Source of the DNA: Actinacidiphila paucisporea
GTDB taxonomy: Bacteria > Actinomycetota > Actinomycetes > Streptomycetales > Streptomycetaceae
Assembly (NCBI RefSeq): GCF_900142575.1
Contig: NZ_FRBI01000038.1
Location: 1 to 52,855 of the forward strand
Reading direction: 5' to 3'
DNA: 52,855 nt
Numbering within the stretch: position 1 is the stretch's first letter; every line of letters begins with the position of its first letter. Positions 16,409 through 25,221 of this stretch are shown in pieces. Both the position numbers and the translations under genes were made by a program. The notes beneath the pieces are model-generated. The model ran no database searches. It was not told the origin of the DNA and worked only from the letters and a program-made list of their open reading frames with translations.

Positions 16409-17941
16409 ATGTCCGACGGGTCCGGCTTTCCCCTCGTGTACGTACGGGGTTTCGCGGGCGGCACGCCCGGGATCGACAAGGCGGTGACGGACCCGTTCTA
16501 CGGGTTCAACGAGGGCTCGACGCACGTGCGGGTGGGAAGCGGCGACGAGCCGCACTTTTACCAGTTCGAGGGGCCGCTGCTCAGGCTCCACACCGACGAG
16601 GGCTACCAGATCCTCGTCGAGGGCGGGCAGATGGCGTATCTGGACCGGAACGACCAGGTCCCGTGGAACACCATCTGGGTGCACCGCTTCTACGACGTCT
16701 CCGCCGACACCTGGGGCGCAAGGCCGCAGGACTTCAGCCTGGAGAGCGCGGCGCGAGACCTGCTGGCCCTGATCCGGACGCTGCAGCAGAAGACGGGGGC
16801 GCCGCGGGTCCACCTCGTCGCGCACTCCATGGGCGGGCTCATCTGCCGCTGCCTGCTCCAGAAGATCATCCCGGATGAGGGCGGCGACCCGCGCGACTAC
16901 GTCGAGAAGCTGTTCACCTACGGCACCCCCCATGGCGGCATCGCCTTCGACGTGGGATTCGGCACCCTGGAGCGGCTGCGGGACGCGCTGGGCATCGAGG
17001 GCGCCGACATCTTCGGCCCCCGCCGCATGTACGAATACCTCACCCCCGAGGCGCAGCGGGAGCCCGGCGGCCCGCCCGAGGGCTGGCCGGCCCGTGAGAT
17101 GCCGGCAGGACCGCGGGCGCTTCCGCTGGACAAGGTCATGTGCGTGGTCGGCACCGACCCGTCGGACTACGACGTCGCGCTCGGGCTTTCCGCGGACGCC
17201 GTGGGCGTCAGGAGCGATGGCCTGGTCCAGATCGAGAACGCGTACGTGCCGGGCGCCCACCGCGCCTTCGTGCACCGCAGTCACAGCGGGCGCTACGGCC
17301 TGGTCAACTCCGAGGAGGCGTACCAGAGTCTGCGGCGCTTCCTGTTCGGCGACCTGCGAGTGGATGCCGACCTGGTCGGGCACCGGCTCCCCGACACCGA
17401 CCCGAACGTGACGTGGCAGGCCGAAGTGCGCCTGGCCGTCCGCGGGTTGCCGGTCGTACTGCACGAACGGCTCGCGGCCCACTGGTGCCCGCTCCAGCTG
17501 TCGGCCCCCGGCGAGGACGGCAGCGCCGACGGTGCCGTGCGGCTGGCGACCACCTTCCTGTCCAGCCGGCTCCCGCCGCCCGGCACCGACACGATGCGCT
17601 TCTCCCTGCAACTGCGGGTATTCTCGGTACGCCAGGAGCGGCACCGGCTCTTCGCCTTCCGCGACCACCTCGAACAGGTCCGCGACTTCGACGACACCCT
17701 CATCGTCGACGTCACGCCCTCCGGCGGTGCCCCGTCCGCGCGGGCCGCCTGGAACTCCCGTATCGCGGGGAGCGTCAGCGCCTACGAACCCTCCGGGCCT
17801 TCCCTCCTCGACGAGAATCCCGCCCCGGACACCTGGACCGCCCGCGTCCCCCTCCCCTCCGCCGCCTCCGCGACCCCACCCGCGGCCCCCCTGCTCGGCG
17901 ACGAGGCAGCCATCCGGCTCACGGTCACCCCCTGGGGCTGA
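16409..17941 (+). CDS. PGAP1-like alpha/beta-hydrolase esterase
   Basis: 510 aa, no signal peptide. FPLVYVRGFAGGTPGIDKAV opens the hydrolase domain. RVHLVAHSMGGLICRCLL holds the nucleophile Ser in the GxSxG-like AHSMGG elbow, and LFTYGTPHGGIAFDVGFG follows the order of lipase/PGAP1-type enzymes. A His in VHRSHSGRYGLVNSEEAYQ is the probable triad partner. Residues from about 340 form an unassigned C-terminal region. GGAGG sits 5 nt before the ATG at 16409; an upstream in-frame start at 16379 would overlap the operator. It is divergent from the NTPase and probably co-regulated through the AGGTCA sites. Substrate unknown. Confidence 0.85.
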   Translation: MSDGSGFPLVYVRGFAGGTPGIDKAVTDPFYGFNEGSTHVRVGSGDEPHFYQFEGPLLRLHTDEGYQILVEGGQMAYLDRNDQVPWNTIWVHRFYDVSADTWGARPQDFSLESAARDLLALIRTLQQKTGAPRVHLVAHSMGGLICRCLLQKIIPDEGGDPRDYVEKLFTYGTPHGGIAFDVGFGTLERLRDALGIEGADIFGPRRMYEYLTPEAQREPGGPPEGWPAREMPAGPRALPLDKVMCVVGTDPSDYDVALGLSADAVGVRSDGLVQIENAYVPGAHRAFVHRSHSGRYGLVNSEEAYQSLRRFLFGDLRVDADLVGHRLPDTDPNVTWQAEVRLAVRGLPVVLHERLAAHWCPLQLSAPGEDGSADGAVRLATTFLSSRLPPPGTDTMRFSLQLRVFSVRQERHRLFAFRDHLEQVRDFDDTLIVDVTPSGGAPSARAAWNSRIAGSVSAYEPSGPSLLDENPAPDTWTARVPLPSAASATPPAAPLLGDEAAIRLTVTPWG

Positions 17942-18570
17942 GGCGCGCGGATGCGATCACGAATGCGGCGCGGCACCGCGGGCCGCAACTCGGCGAGAGC
18001 ACGCACCTGGCAGGCGCCAGCTGCGGGAGTCGAGACGCCGCCCGCCGGAGACGGCCACATGCACGCCCCTCACCCGGCGCCGGCCCTGCGGGTGCCGAAA
18101 ACCTCATCCGGGCAGGTCACCTGGCATGTTCGTCCTCGTGAGGTTGCCGTCGCGTTGGTCGTGTTCCTGTACCGCGAGGCGGGCGCCTTTGGCTGGGGTC
18201 GGCGGTTGGTGGCGGCAACCGGTGCCGTGGTCTCCCGTCGGCGATGCTCGGGGTCGGGCGGTGCCCGTCGTGGAACTGTTCCCACGCGCGCGGGCTATTG
18301 AGTGGGGTAGAGGTGATTCCAGATGCGGTTCCGGCCTGGTAGCTGGTGGTCCCCGCGCGTACTCGGTGCAGTCGAACGGATGTCGGGGTCGTGTATTCCT
18401 GCCAATGGCGCGATGCTGGAATAGCAGAGCTGAAAGAAGAGGATCCCGTGACCCCTCGGGGACCATCTGGGGACCACGCGGCGTATGCGTTTATGAGCGC
18501 TATTCGCGTAAGTGGTGATAACGCCCGGATAGTTAGTCCCGTTTGACAGGGAAATCCCCTTGATCTTCGC
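17942..18570. other. Non-coding flank of the tRNA-Pro scar
   Basis: No credible gene. A minus-strand frame here reads through the tRNA remnant and is a known kind of artefact. By analogy with att sites this is the element side of the tRNA-Pro junction, but no integrase is present. Confidence 0.45.
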
Positions 18571-18614
18571 GACTGGGGGTCAGGGGGTCGCAGGTTCAAA
18601 TCCTGTCGTCCCGA
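18571..18614 (+). tRNA. 3' half of tRNA-Pro(GGG), att-site scar
   Basis: Anticodon loop CTGGGGG (anticodon GGG), the 3' anticodon strand TCAGG, T arm GCAGG-TTCAAAT-CCTGT, acceptor strand CGTCCCG and discriminator A. The bases before the loop do not pair and no D arm precedes it. Orientation places the integrated element on the lower-coordinate side and native flank to the right. tRNA-Pro is a classic attachment site for actinomycete integrative elements. Confidence 0.85.
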
Positions 18615-18624
18615 CGGTGCACAG

Positions 18625-18665
18625 AAGGCCCGCTGGACTGGCATTTGGCCAGGTCAGCGGGCCTT
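18625..18665 (+). terminator. tRNA-Pro terminator hairpin
   Basis: AAGGCCCGCTG-GA-CTGG pairs with CCAG-GT-CAGCGGGCCTT around a short loop, 10 nt after the tRNA end. Confidence 0.8.
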
Positions 18666-18719
18666 CGCCGTTGCCGGCAACGGTTTCCATGTGATGGGGC
18701 GTCAGGGTTCTGGGGACCA
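18627..18719 (+). repeat. 93-bp dispersed repeat, copy A
   Basis: About 96% identical (four differences seen) to 32029-32121. It begins inside the tRNA-Pro terminator and runs through TTTCCATGTGATGGGGCGTC. Confidence 0.9.
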
Positions 18720-18822
18720 GCTAGGAACCACGGGCGTGAAAAAACCGCAGGTCAGCGTGTTTTCGGCCCGATTCGAGATCATTCTTGCGGGACTGTGGGT
18801 GCCGATTAATAATCCGGCCTGG

Positions 18823-19914
18823 TCAGGCGGCATGGTGGTACTCGTGGAGGGTTCCTCCGAGTCGATCTCGTCGATGGACCTCGAGACGTCTGGTCTGGGC
18901 TGGTTCGTTGGTTGGGTGGGGGAGTGGTCGGAGTGGAGCGGCTTGGCCGAGAGCCCGATGGGGCCGATGCCCGTTGTAGAAGAGCTTGAACTCTCTGAGC
19001 GCGTGGCGGAGATGGCTTTGGTTCCAGATCAGTGTTCTGTCGAGGAGTTCTCGCCGGCAGGTCTGGATCCAGCGCTCCATGATGGAGTTCATACGCTGTA
19101 CCCGGATGCCGGTGGTGACGACCTTCAGTCCGGCGTCTGTCAGCAGCGTGTCGAAGGCGGCCGTGAACTTGGAGTCGCGGTCGCGGATCAGGAAGCTGGC
19201 CTTGCTGCCGACGCCTTCGAGGTCCATGACGAGGTTGCGTCCGAGCTGTACCACCCATTGCGCGGTGGGGTGTGCTGTGGTGCCCAGGATTCGGATGCGC
19301 CGGGTGGAGTGCTCGATGACCGCGAATACGTGCAGACGAGCCCCGGTCAGGGTTCGGGCTTCGAAGAAGTCGCAGGCGAGTAGGGCGCCGGCCTGGCTTC
19401 GAAGGACGTTCGCCCACGTCGTGCTCGCTCGTTCCGGCGCCGGTGGGATGCAGTGCTCCTTGAGGATTTCCCACACGGTGGAGGCGGCGACCTTGATCCT
19501 CAGGGCCGAGAGCTCGCCATAGATGCGCCGATACCCCCACGAGGGGTTCTCACGGGCGATGCGGAGGGTCGGGGCGCGGATCGAGCGGATGGTGGGAGGG
19601 CGTCCACGCGGTCTCGGTACGCAGGTCGCGGCATGCTGCTGCTTGAGCAGGTTGCCGTGCCGGCGCAGGACCGTGTCGGGGCGTACCAGGAGACGGAGCT
19701 GGCGCAGCTTGTGTATCGGGAGGTGGTGGAGCAGGCCGGCGAGGATTGCGCGGTCGGTGTCGGTGAAGGCGGCTCTGCTGATCTGGCGTTGCAGAACCAT
19801 GAGTTGGTGTCGGAGCGCGAGGATCTCGATGTCCTTGTCGCGGTCGTTCATCGGCAGCAGGCGGAGGAAGGCGAAGGTGTTGGTCGCGGTGAGGTAGGCC
19901 AGGCGCAGCAGCAC
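18823..19914 (-). CDS. rve-family (IS3/IS481-like) transposase
   Basis: 363 aa, full length for solo integrase-core transposases. The N terminus has DIEILALRHQLMVLQRQ and a basic helix-turn-helix region (RPDTVLRRHGNLL); ENPSWGYRRIYGELSALRI is the HTH_21-like motif. The rve core has ACDFFEARTL (first Asp), LIRDRDSKFTAAFD (second Asp) and MNSIMERWIQTCRRELLD (Glu). The probable start is GTG 19914. I could not find convincing terminal inverted repeats. Its 5' flank cuts a small gene at about 19990, marking the insertion. Confidence 0.85.
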   Translation of the reverse strand: MLLRLAYLTATNTFAFLRLLPMNDRDKDIEILALRHQLMVLQRQISRAAFTDTDRAILAGLLHHLPIHKLRQLRLLVRPDTVLRRHGNLLKQQHAATCVPRPRGRPPTIRSIRAPTLRIARENPSWGYRRIYGELSALRIKVAASTVWEILKEHCIPPAPERASTTWANVLRSQAGALLACDFFEARTLTGARLHVFAVIEHSTRRIRILGTTAHPTAQWVVQLGRNLVMDLEGVGSKASFLIRDRDSKFTAAFDTLLTDAGLKVVTTGIRVQRMNSIMERWIQTCRRELLDRTLIWNQSHLRHALREFKLFYNGHRPHRALGQAAPLRPLPHPTNEPAQTRRLEVHRRDRLGGTLHEYHHAA

Positions 19915-19989
19915 GACAGATCATGATGCCGTCCATGCGCCGTGCAGATGAGGAGTTTGAGGTGGGCAGGACGCCGGAGATCGGCGATC

Positions 19990-20210
19990 AAGTCCGTGAC
20001 CTGGGCGGGTTTATCGGCACGCGCAGTGTCGCCGTCCAGGCGCAGCATCGCATCCGGAAGGTCAGCCATCCACACGACCTCGGGATACCGTACACAGTCC
20101 CTGACCGGCCGGTCCGCCCCCTTCACCAACTCGTACAAGCAGTCGATCAGCACACGCGTGTCCTGGACGGCCCTGGGATCGCTGCCGTCGACGACTTCCG
20201 GGTGAACCAT
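19990..20210 (-). pseudogene. N-terminal fragment of an unidentified protein
   Basis: Starts at ATG 20210 after a GAGGAG ribosome site: MVHPEVVDGSDPRAVQDTR, VLIDCLYELVKGADRPVRDC, YPEVVWMADLPDAMLRLDGD. The composition is coding-like, then the frame runs into the transposase flank near 19990 and loses resemblance to a protein. The fragment is about 70 residues. It looks like the opening of a larger, possibly helicase-type protein, but I cannot name it with confidence. Confidence 0.5.
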
Positions 20211-20391
20211 CCCCATCTCCTCACAGCCCACCACCGTGGCAAGCTTTCCAGGATCGCGGATCGAACCCCCGGCAGCAATCCCCGCGACCTTGCAGCCGCC
20301 ATCTTCAGACAGACAGCGGCCGCTTACGACCGCCGCTGCCCCGGACCACGGGTGTGAAGCCTTGACTGGCTCGCTCGCCACCCCTATAACT

Positions 20392-20427
20392 TGGCCTGGA
20401 CCAATCGGCTGACTGGTCAAGACCACT
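20392..20427 (+). promoter_or_regulatory. Two DasR-like (dre) boxes upstream of the chitinase
   Basis: TGGCCTGGACCA (20392-20403) and TGGTCAAGACCA (20414-20425) are 22 bp apart. The second, extended as ACTGGTCAAGACCACT, closely matches the DasR operator pattern ACTGGTCTAGACCACT. Streptomyces chitinase promoters commonly carry paired 12-bp repeats of this type, which couple expression to N-acetylglucosamine availability. Confidence 0.8.
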
Positions 20428-20517
20428 CCGTTTCCCCCACATACACAGCGGGTGCCTTGTCGTCCGTCGCCTTGCGAGGCCGCGACGGCAGGAGTTCCGC
20501 TCACCCCTGGAGGGTCC

Positions 20518-21822
20518 ATGCGAGTCGGGCAACAGATTCTGCGCAAAGCTCTGGTCGCCGGCTCGGCGCTCGGGCTGACCGTCGGCGGCGTGGCCTTCGC
20601 CGTGGCCTCGGCGCCCACCGCCCAGGCGGCCGCCACCTGCGCCTCGGCGTGGAGTTCCGGCACCGTCTACACCGCCGGCCAGCAGGCGAGTGAGAACGGG
20701 ACCAACTACACCGCCAATTACTGGACCCAGGGCAACGACCCGGCGACCAGCAACGGCGGGAGCGGCTCGGGACAGCCGTGGACGTCCAACGGAGCGTGTA
20801 CCGGCGGCGGCGGTACCGGCGGCGGAACGGGCGGAACCGGCGGCGGGACAGGCGGAGGCGGCGGGACGGGTTCGGTCAGCGGCCTGCTCTTCAGCCCGTA
20901 CAAAGACGTGACCATCAACATGAACTGGAACACCTACCAGATGCAGTCGGCCGCGGCCGGCTCCGTCCAGCCGGTGGTGGGCTCCGGCAGCCTGGTGTCG
21001 CAGCACCTCCCGAAGCTGCGCGCGCTCACCGTCGCGTTCGCCACGGGCGCCTGCGGCAGCGAGAACTGGGGCGGCGTGTCGGGTGCCAACTGGGCCGCCG
21101 AGAACGTGCCGCAGCTCCACGCCGCCAACCTGAACTACGTCGTGTCCACCGGCGGTGCGGCCGGCACCTTCACCTGCGGCTCGACGGCGGGCATGGAGTC
21201 GTTCATCGCCCGCTACGCCAGCCCGAACCTGGTCGGCGTCGACTTCGACATCGAGGGCGGCCAGTCCGCGTCGGACATCCAGAACTTGGTCGCCGCGGCG
21301 GCCGGGGCGCAGGCGCAGTACCCGAACCTGCAGTTCTCGTTCACCCTCGCCACGCTGGGGGCGTCCGACGGCAGCTACGGCGGTGTGAACTCGCTCGGCA
21401 ACACGGTCGTCAGGGCGGTGCTCGGCTCAAGTCTGAAGAAGTACGTCATCAACCTGATGACCATGGACTACGGCAACGCGTCCAGCAGCGTGTGCGTCGT
21501 CTCCTCCGGCAGCTGCCAGATGGCGCAGTCGGCGATTCAGGCGGTGAAGAACCTGGAGCACACCTACGGGGTCCCGGCGAGCAAGATCGCCGTCACTCCG
21601 ATGATCGGCATGAACGATGCGACCAGCGAGACCTTCACCGTCGCGGACGTGAGCACGCTGACGTCGTACGCGGTCAGCAACGGCCTGGCCGGGCTGCACC
21701 ACTGGTCGCTGGACCGCGACACGCCCTGCTCCGCCTCGTACGCGTCGCCTACGTGCAACTCGGTCCCCAGCACCACGCCGCTCCAGTACACCAGCAAGTT
21801 CCTGAGCACCCTCGGATATTGA
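20518..21822 (+). CDS. Secreted GH18 chitinase with CBM5/12 domain
   Basis: 434 aa. Signal peptide about 1-38 (QILRKALVAGSALGLTVGG, cleavage near AQAA). A CBM5/12 chitin-binding module follows (CASAWSSGTVYTAGQQ, YTANYWTQGNDP, SGQPWTSNGAC), then a Gly/Thr linker and a GH18 barrel. The catalytic motif DxxDxE appears as LVGVDFDIEGG, and late GH18 strands are KYVINLMTMDYG and GLAGLHHWSLDRD. It hydrolyses beta-1,4-GlcNAc polymers outside the cell. GGAGG precedes the ATG at 20518. Two DasR-like boxes lie about 95-125 bp upstream and a terminator follows. Confidence 0.93.
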   Translation: MRVGQQILRKALVAGSALGLTVGGVAFAVASAPTAQAAATCASAWSSGTVYTAGQQASENGTNYTANYWTQGNDPATSNGGSGSGQPWTSNGACTGGGGTGGGTGGTGGGTGGGGGTGSVSGLLFSPYKDVTINMNWNTYQMQSAAAGSVQPVVGSGSLVSQHLPKLRALTVAFATGACGSENWGGVSGANWAAENVPQLHAANLNYVVSTGGAAGTFTCGSTAGMESFIARYASPNLVGVDFDIEGGQSASDIQNLVAAAAGAQAQYPNLQFSFTLATLGASDGSYGGVNSLGNTVVRAVLGSSLKKYVINLMTMDYGNASSSVCVVSSGSCQMAQSAIQAVKNLEHTYGVPASKIAVTPMIGMNDATSETFTVADVSTLTSYAVSNGLAGLHHWSLDRDTPCSASYASPTCNSVPSTTPLQYTSKFLSTLGY

Positions 21823-21848
21823 CTCTCGGCAACTGGCGGGCTGTCAGG

Positions 21849-21885
21849 GGACGGGTCGCGCACGGGCAATCGTGCGCGCCCGTCC
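21849..21885 (+). terminator. Chitinase terminator
   Basis: GGACGGG-T-CGCGCACG / CGTGCGCGCCCGTCC, a 15-bp stem with one bulged T and a 6-nt loop. Confidence 0.8.
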
Positions 21886-22494
21886 TCTTCTTCGTTCCGA
21901 ACGACGGCGACGGCGAACCGGGCGCGAGGTCGGTTCCCACAGCGGCCGGTGGGCGGTCTGGACGCTGCCAGGTTCCGGCACCATGATTCCCGGCACCGGA
22001 TGCGGTTGCCGCACGACCATCTGGTGGTGTCGGTGAAGGTGCTGCGTGCCGACGGGAAGTGGGGCCACCTGACTCGGAAGCCGCTGGCGCCCTCGACACG
22101 ATGCTCCCCCTGCTTGCCGAGGTCACCGCTAGGCGGGAGGCGATCCGTACGCCTCGCAATTCCCCCGGCGGCCGGCCGGCAGGCCAACGCCGCTGAGCCG
22201 GTCAACCAAGACGCCTCGATCGCCCGGTCGAGCCCCCTTCAGAGCCGAACGCGGGACCGCTGCGGTCACGGGCGCTTGGTGCAGCTGGTGTGTGCCTGGA
22301 GGCCAGGCACACACCAGCTGCGCGGCTCAGGGAGCGGTGCCGACGGTAATGGGGGAGCGGGGCAATCGGCGAGGTCCTGGTACATGGCGGCCTGCCCGTG
22401 GGCCACGACTGCGCTCTGGGGGGTGGTCGGGATGCTGGGGGTGTAGTCCTGGGTCAGCCGATGCCGGTGACCGATAGTGCGGTGGGGGCGGGCC
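21886..22494. other. Intergenic, hairpin-bearing, no gene
   Basis: Frames here are short and unlike known families. A small plus-strand stretch around 22010-22100 (LPHDHLVVSVKVLRADGKWG) has coding-like composition and may be a gene scrap. The perfect palindrome at 22281-22321 is listed separately. Confidence 0.4.
22281..22321. repeat. Perfect 19-bp-stem palindrome
   Basis: GCAGCTGGTGTGTGCCTGG and its exact reverse complement are separated by the 3-nt loop AGG. There is no T run after it. It could be an actinobacterial I-shaped terminator, a transposon or integron-type structural site, or a protein-binding site. Confidence 0.9.
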
Positions 22495-23688
22495 TCAGGC
22501 GGGAATGAGGCCGTGGGGGTCGATGATGAACTTTTCGGGCACTCCCGTGTCGAAGGTCGCGTAGGCGTCGGGGGCGTCGTCGAGGCTGATCACCTTCGTG
22601 TTGAGCATGGAACTCAAGTAGGGCAGGCGGTCCCACAGGATCGCCATCATCAGCTCGCGGTTGTAGTGCATGATCGGTGCCTGTCCGGCGGCGATCCGCG
22701 GCGATTTGATCCAGGCCTTGCCGAAGCCGACCGGGTACGTTCCCTCTTGCTCGGCCTTCGACTTCGCGAGCGGGTCGGCGCCGTAGACGCCGATGACTCC
22801 GGTGGCTCCGCCCGCGCGGGTGGCTTCGATCACCTGGTTGAGGGCGTAGGCCGGGTCCATCTCCCCGGCCTCGCGGCCGATACCGTGTGCCTCGGTGCCG
22901 ACGTAGTCGACTGCGCAGTCGACCACGGGTTCGCCCAGGATGGCCTCGATCTGGTCGGTGAGCGCTGCGTCCTGGTTCAGGTCGATCGTCTCGCAGCCGT
23001 TCTTCTTCACCAGCTCCAGGCGGTCCCTGCTGTGGTCGCCGACGATGATGCAGGACGCCCCGAGGAGGCGCGCCGCTGCCGCGCCGCAGCGGCCGACCGG
23101 GCCGGCGCCGGCGATGTACACGGTCGAGCCCGGCTTGGCACCGGCCTCCATGAGGCCGTCGAACGCGGTGGGCAGGAGTCCGAGAGCAGCGCCAGGTCAC
23201 GGATCTTCGCCATTGCCTGGTCCTTGTCAGGGAAGCGCAGGAGCTGGAAGTCGGCGTAAGGGACGAACAGGTACTCAGCCTGGCCGCCGGTCCAGTCGCC
23301 CAGGTTGAAGCCGTACGCTCCGCAGGACACCTTGGGGTTCGTGGTCTCGCAGACGTCGGTCCGGCGCGCTCTGCAGTTGCGGCATCGGCCGCAGGCGACG
23401 TTGAACGGGACGGAGACGAGGTCGCCCTCACTGAGGAACTCGACGTCGGGGCCGACCTCGACGACCTCTCCCGTCATCTCGTGCCCCATCACCATGCCCT
23501 GGGGTACCGGGAAGGACCCGCGGTAGATGTGCAGGTCGCTCCCGCAGATGTTGGTGGCGACGATCCTGAGGATGACACCGTGCGGGGCCTTCTTCCCCGT
23601 TCGGCATCTGAAGCTTCGGGAAGTCCAGAGACTCTACGCGCATGTCTTTCGGGTTCCGGAAGACCACTGCGCGGTTGCTGCTTGCCAT
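22495..23688 (-). pseudogene. Zinc-dependent formaldehyde dehydrogenase (fdhA-type), two frameshifts
   Basis: ATG at 23688 after GGAGATCGTC gives RAVVFRNPKDMRVESLDFP. An extra G near 23592 shifts the frame; restoring it reads ILRIVATNICGSDLHIYRG, GHEMTGEVVEVGPDVEF and the structural zinc cluster CGRCRNCRARRTDVC. A missing C near 23182 shifts it again, after which STVYIAGAGPVGRCGAAAA is the NAD-binding loop. The repaired protein would be about 398 aa, the normal length for glutathione-independent formaldehyde dehydrogenases. Both lesions are single bases in G/C runs and cancel each other, so sequencing error is a real alternative to decay. Confidence 0.85.
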
Positions 23689-23884
23689 GACGATCTCCTC
23701 TGCTGATCCAGGGCGACTCGGCCGTTGAAGTGCCGGCGGTCACTTCGGTGGCTTGGGGACCCCGGTTTTTCCGGCGTAGGGCTGCCACCGAACGTGTGCA
23801 CGCCGGCGCCACACCCGCTGTGTCCTGCGTGCCGTCGCACTGACGCTGCGCGCCACGCTTCCGGCCATGTACGTCTTCTCCCGA

Positions 23885-24439
23885 TCAGGCGGGTACTGCG
23901 GCGGCGAAGCGTTCGACGATCGCCTCGCAGAAGGCGGGGAGGTCCTGCGGGCCGCGGCTGGAGATCAGCTGGCCGTCGACCACGACCTCCTCGTCGACGA
24001 CGTCGGCGCCGGCGTTGCGCAGGTCAGTACGAACGCTGGGCCAGGAGGTGAGGCGGCGACCGCGCAGTACGCCGGCCTCCGCCAGTGTCCAGGGTCCGTG
24101 GCAGATGGTGGCAACGGGCTTCCCGGTCTCCACGAACTCCCTCACGAAGGCGACGGCGTCGGGGTCGGTGCGCAGTTGGTCGGGGTTCATGGTGCCGCCG
24201 GGCAGCAGGAGCGCCTCGTAGTCGTCCACGCGGGCGTCGGCGACCTTCTTGTCCACGGTGAAGGTTCCGGCCGGGTCGATGTCCATCTGGCGCGCGTTGA
24301 TCTCGCCGGTGTGGAGGGAGAGGAGTTCGGCCTGCGCTCCGGCGCCCAGCAGGGCGCCGAGAGGTTCTTCGAGTTCGACGCGCTCGACGCCGTCCGTGGC
24401 CAGGATGGCGACCTTTCTGCCGTGCAGTTCGTTGGTCAT
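23885..24439 (-). CDS. DJ-1/PfpI family protein (type 1 glutamine amidotransferase-like)
   Basis: 184 aa, complete. It opens ELHGRKVAILATDGVERVEL, with the conserved Glu after the first strand. ALLLPGGTMNPDQLR follows, then the nucleophile elbow PVATICHGPWTLAEAG with Cys-His, and RRLTSWPSVRTDLRNAGA. Family members are general-stress deglycase, chaperone or protease-like proteins. The ATG at 24439 has GGAAGGAG upstream. It lies between formaldehyde dehydrogenase and ABM genes of the same orientation, a plausible detoxification or stress set, but 296 bp separate it from the ABM gene. Confidence 0.9.
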   Translation of the reverse strand: MTNELHGRKVAILATDGVERVELEEPLGALLGAGAQAELLSLHTGEINARQMDIDPAGTFTVDKKVADARVDDYEALLLPGGTMNPDQLRTDPDAVAFVREFVETGKPVATICHGPWTLAEAGVLRGRRLTSWPSVRTDLRNAGADVVDEEVVVDGQLISSRGPQDLPAFCEAIVERFAAAVPA

Positions 24440-24735
24440 GGTGCGTGGCTCCTTCCGGTGGTCGGCGGGGGACCGGTTCGGGTCCGTGTTGCCGCCGCTC
24501 AGCTGTTGTACGCCTTGACGTCGGCCTGGCCCGTCCCCGTAGCCTGGTGGACACATCACCGTGGACGGAGTGCCGCACGGAACACCCCCACTACTCCCAC
24601 AGTCCCCGCTCCCGCAATACGTGTCAAAAGGGGCGACTCGGTATGCATGGCCGGAGACGCACCGAAAGCCCGGCAGGCGCTGAGGCACGCCCGGCCCGCG
24701 CCAAACCACCACGCGCACTGCGGGCAGCACCCGCT

Positions 24736-25044
24736 CTACGCCGGCTGCTTCTCCACGACGACATCGAGCTGCTCGATCGTGGGCTCCCCGAAGAGCACAC
24801 CCGTGTTCTCACCGAGAGCTTCCGCGACCGCACCCGACAGATGCGCCTGGCGCCCGTCGTCGTCGGGAAAGGCATCGAAGATCCCGAACGACGTGGGTCC
24901 GAACTGGATTCCGAACCACCTGACGGTCTTGGGCTCCCCCTCGACGATCGACAGCCCCTGGTTCAGGAAGTCGCGGACGTCGTCCTCCCTGCCGGGCAGC
25001 GCTTCGAGGCGCACCAGAACCGCTTTGCTGACCTGCGTTGCCAT
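24736..25044 (-). CDS. ABM-domain putative monooxygenase
   Basis: 102 aa. It shows the dimeric ferredoxin-like pattern of antibiotic biosynthesis monooxygenases: AVLVRLEALPGREDDVRDFL, FGIQFGPTSFGIFDAFPDDD and HLSGAVAEAL. Proteins of this size act as quinol monooxygenases or heme-free small oxygenases, often in stress operons. AAAGGAAGAGAGAG lies upstream of the ATG. It is on the same strand as the DJ-1 gene and could be co-transcribed. Confidence 0.85.
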   Translation of the reverse strand: MATQVSKAVLVRLEALPGREDDVRDFLNQGLSIVEGEPKTVRWFGIQFGPTSFGIFDAFPDDDGRQAHLSGAVAEALGENTGVLFGEPTIEQLDVVVEKQPA

Positions 25045-25221
25045 CGTGGGTCTCTCTCTTCCTTTGCTCGGTTCGCCAAGCTCGTCATCCGGCCATGGCC
25101 GGAGCCCTTGACGCCGTGGAACCGTCGGGTCTCCCCCTCACCGTCACCTGGCGTCGCCTCACGCGCAAACGCAGTCCGCGGGCGGCCGGCGTCCGATGCG
25201 TGGACCAGACGGCGACTCCTT

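Noticed and set aside
18117..18644. 175-aa minus-strand frame with GRQDLNLRPPDPQ
   Set aside because: Reads through the tRNA-Pro remnant; this peptide is a familiar spurious annotation, not a protein.
18986..19522. Plus-strand frames opposite the transposase
   Set aside because: Antisense to a full-length rve transposase with all catalytic residues.
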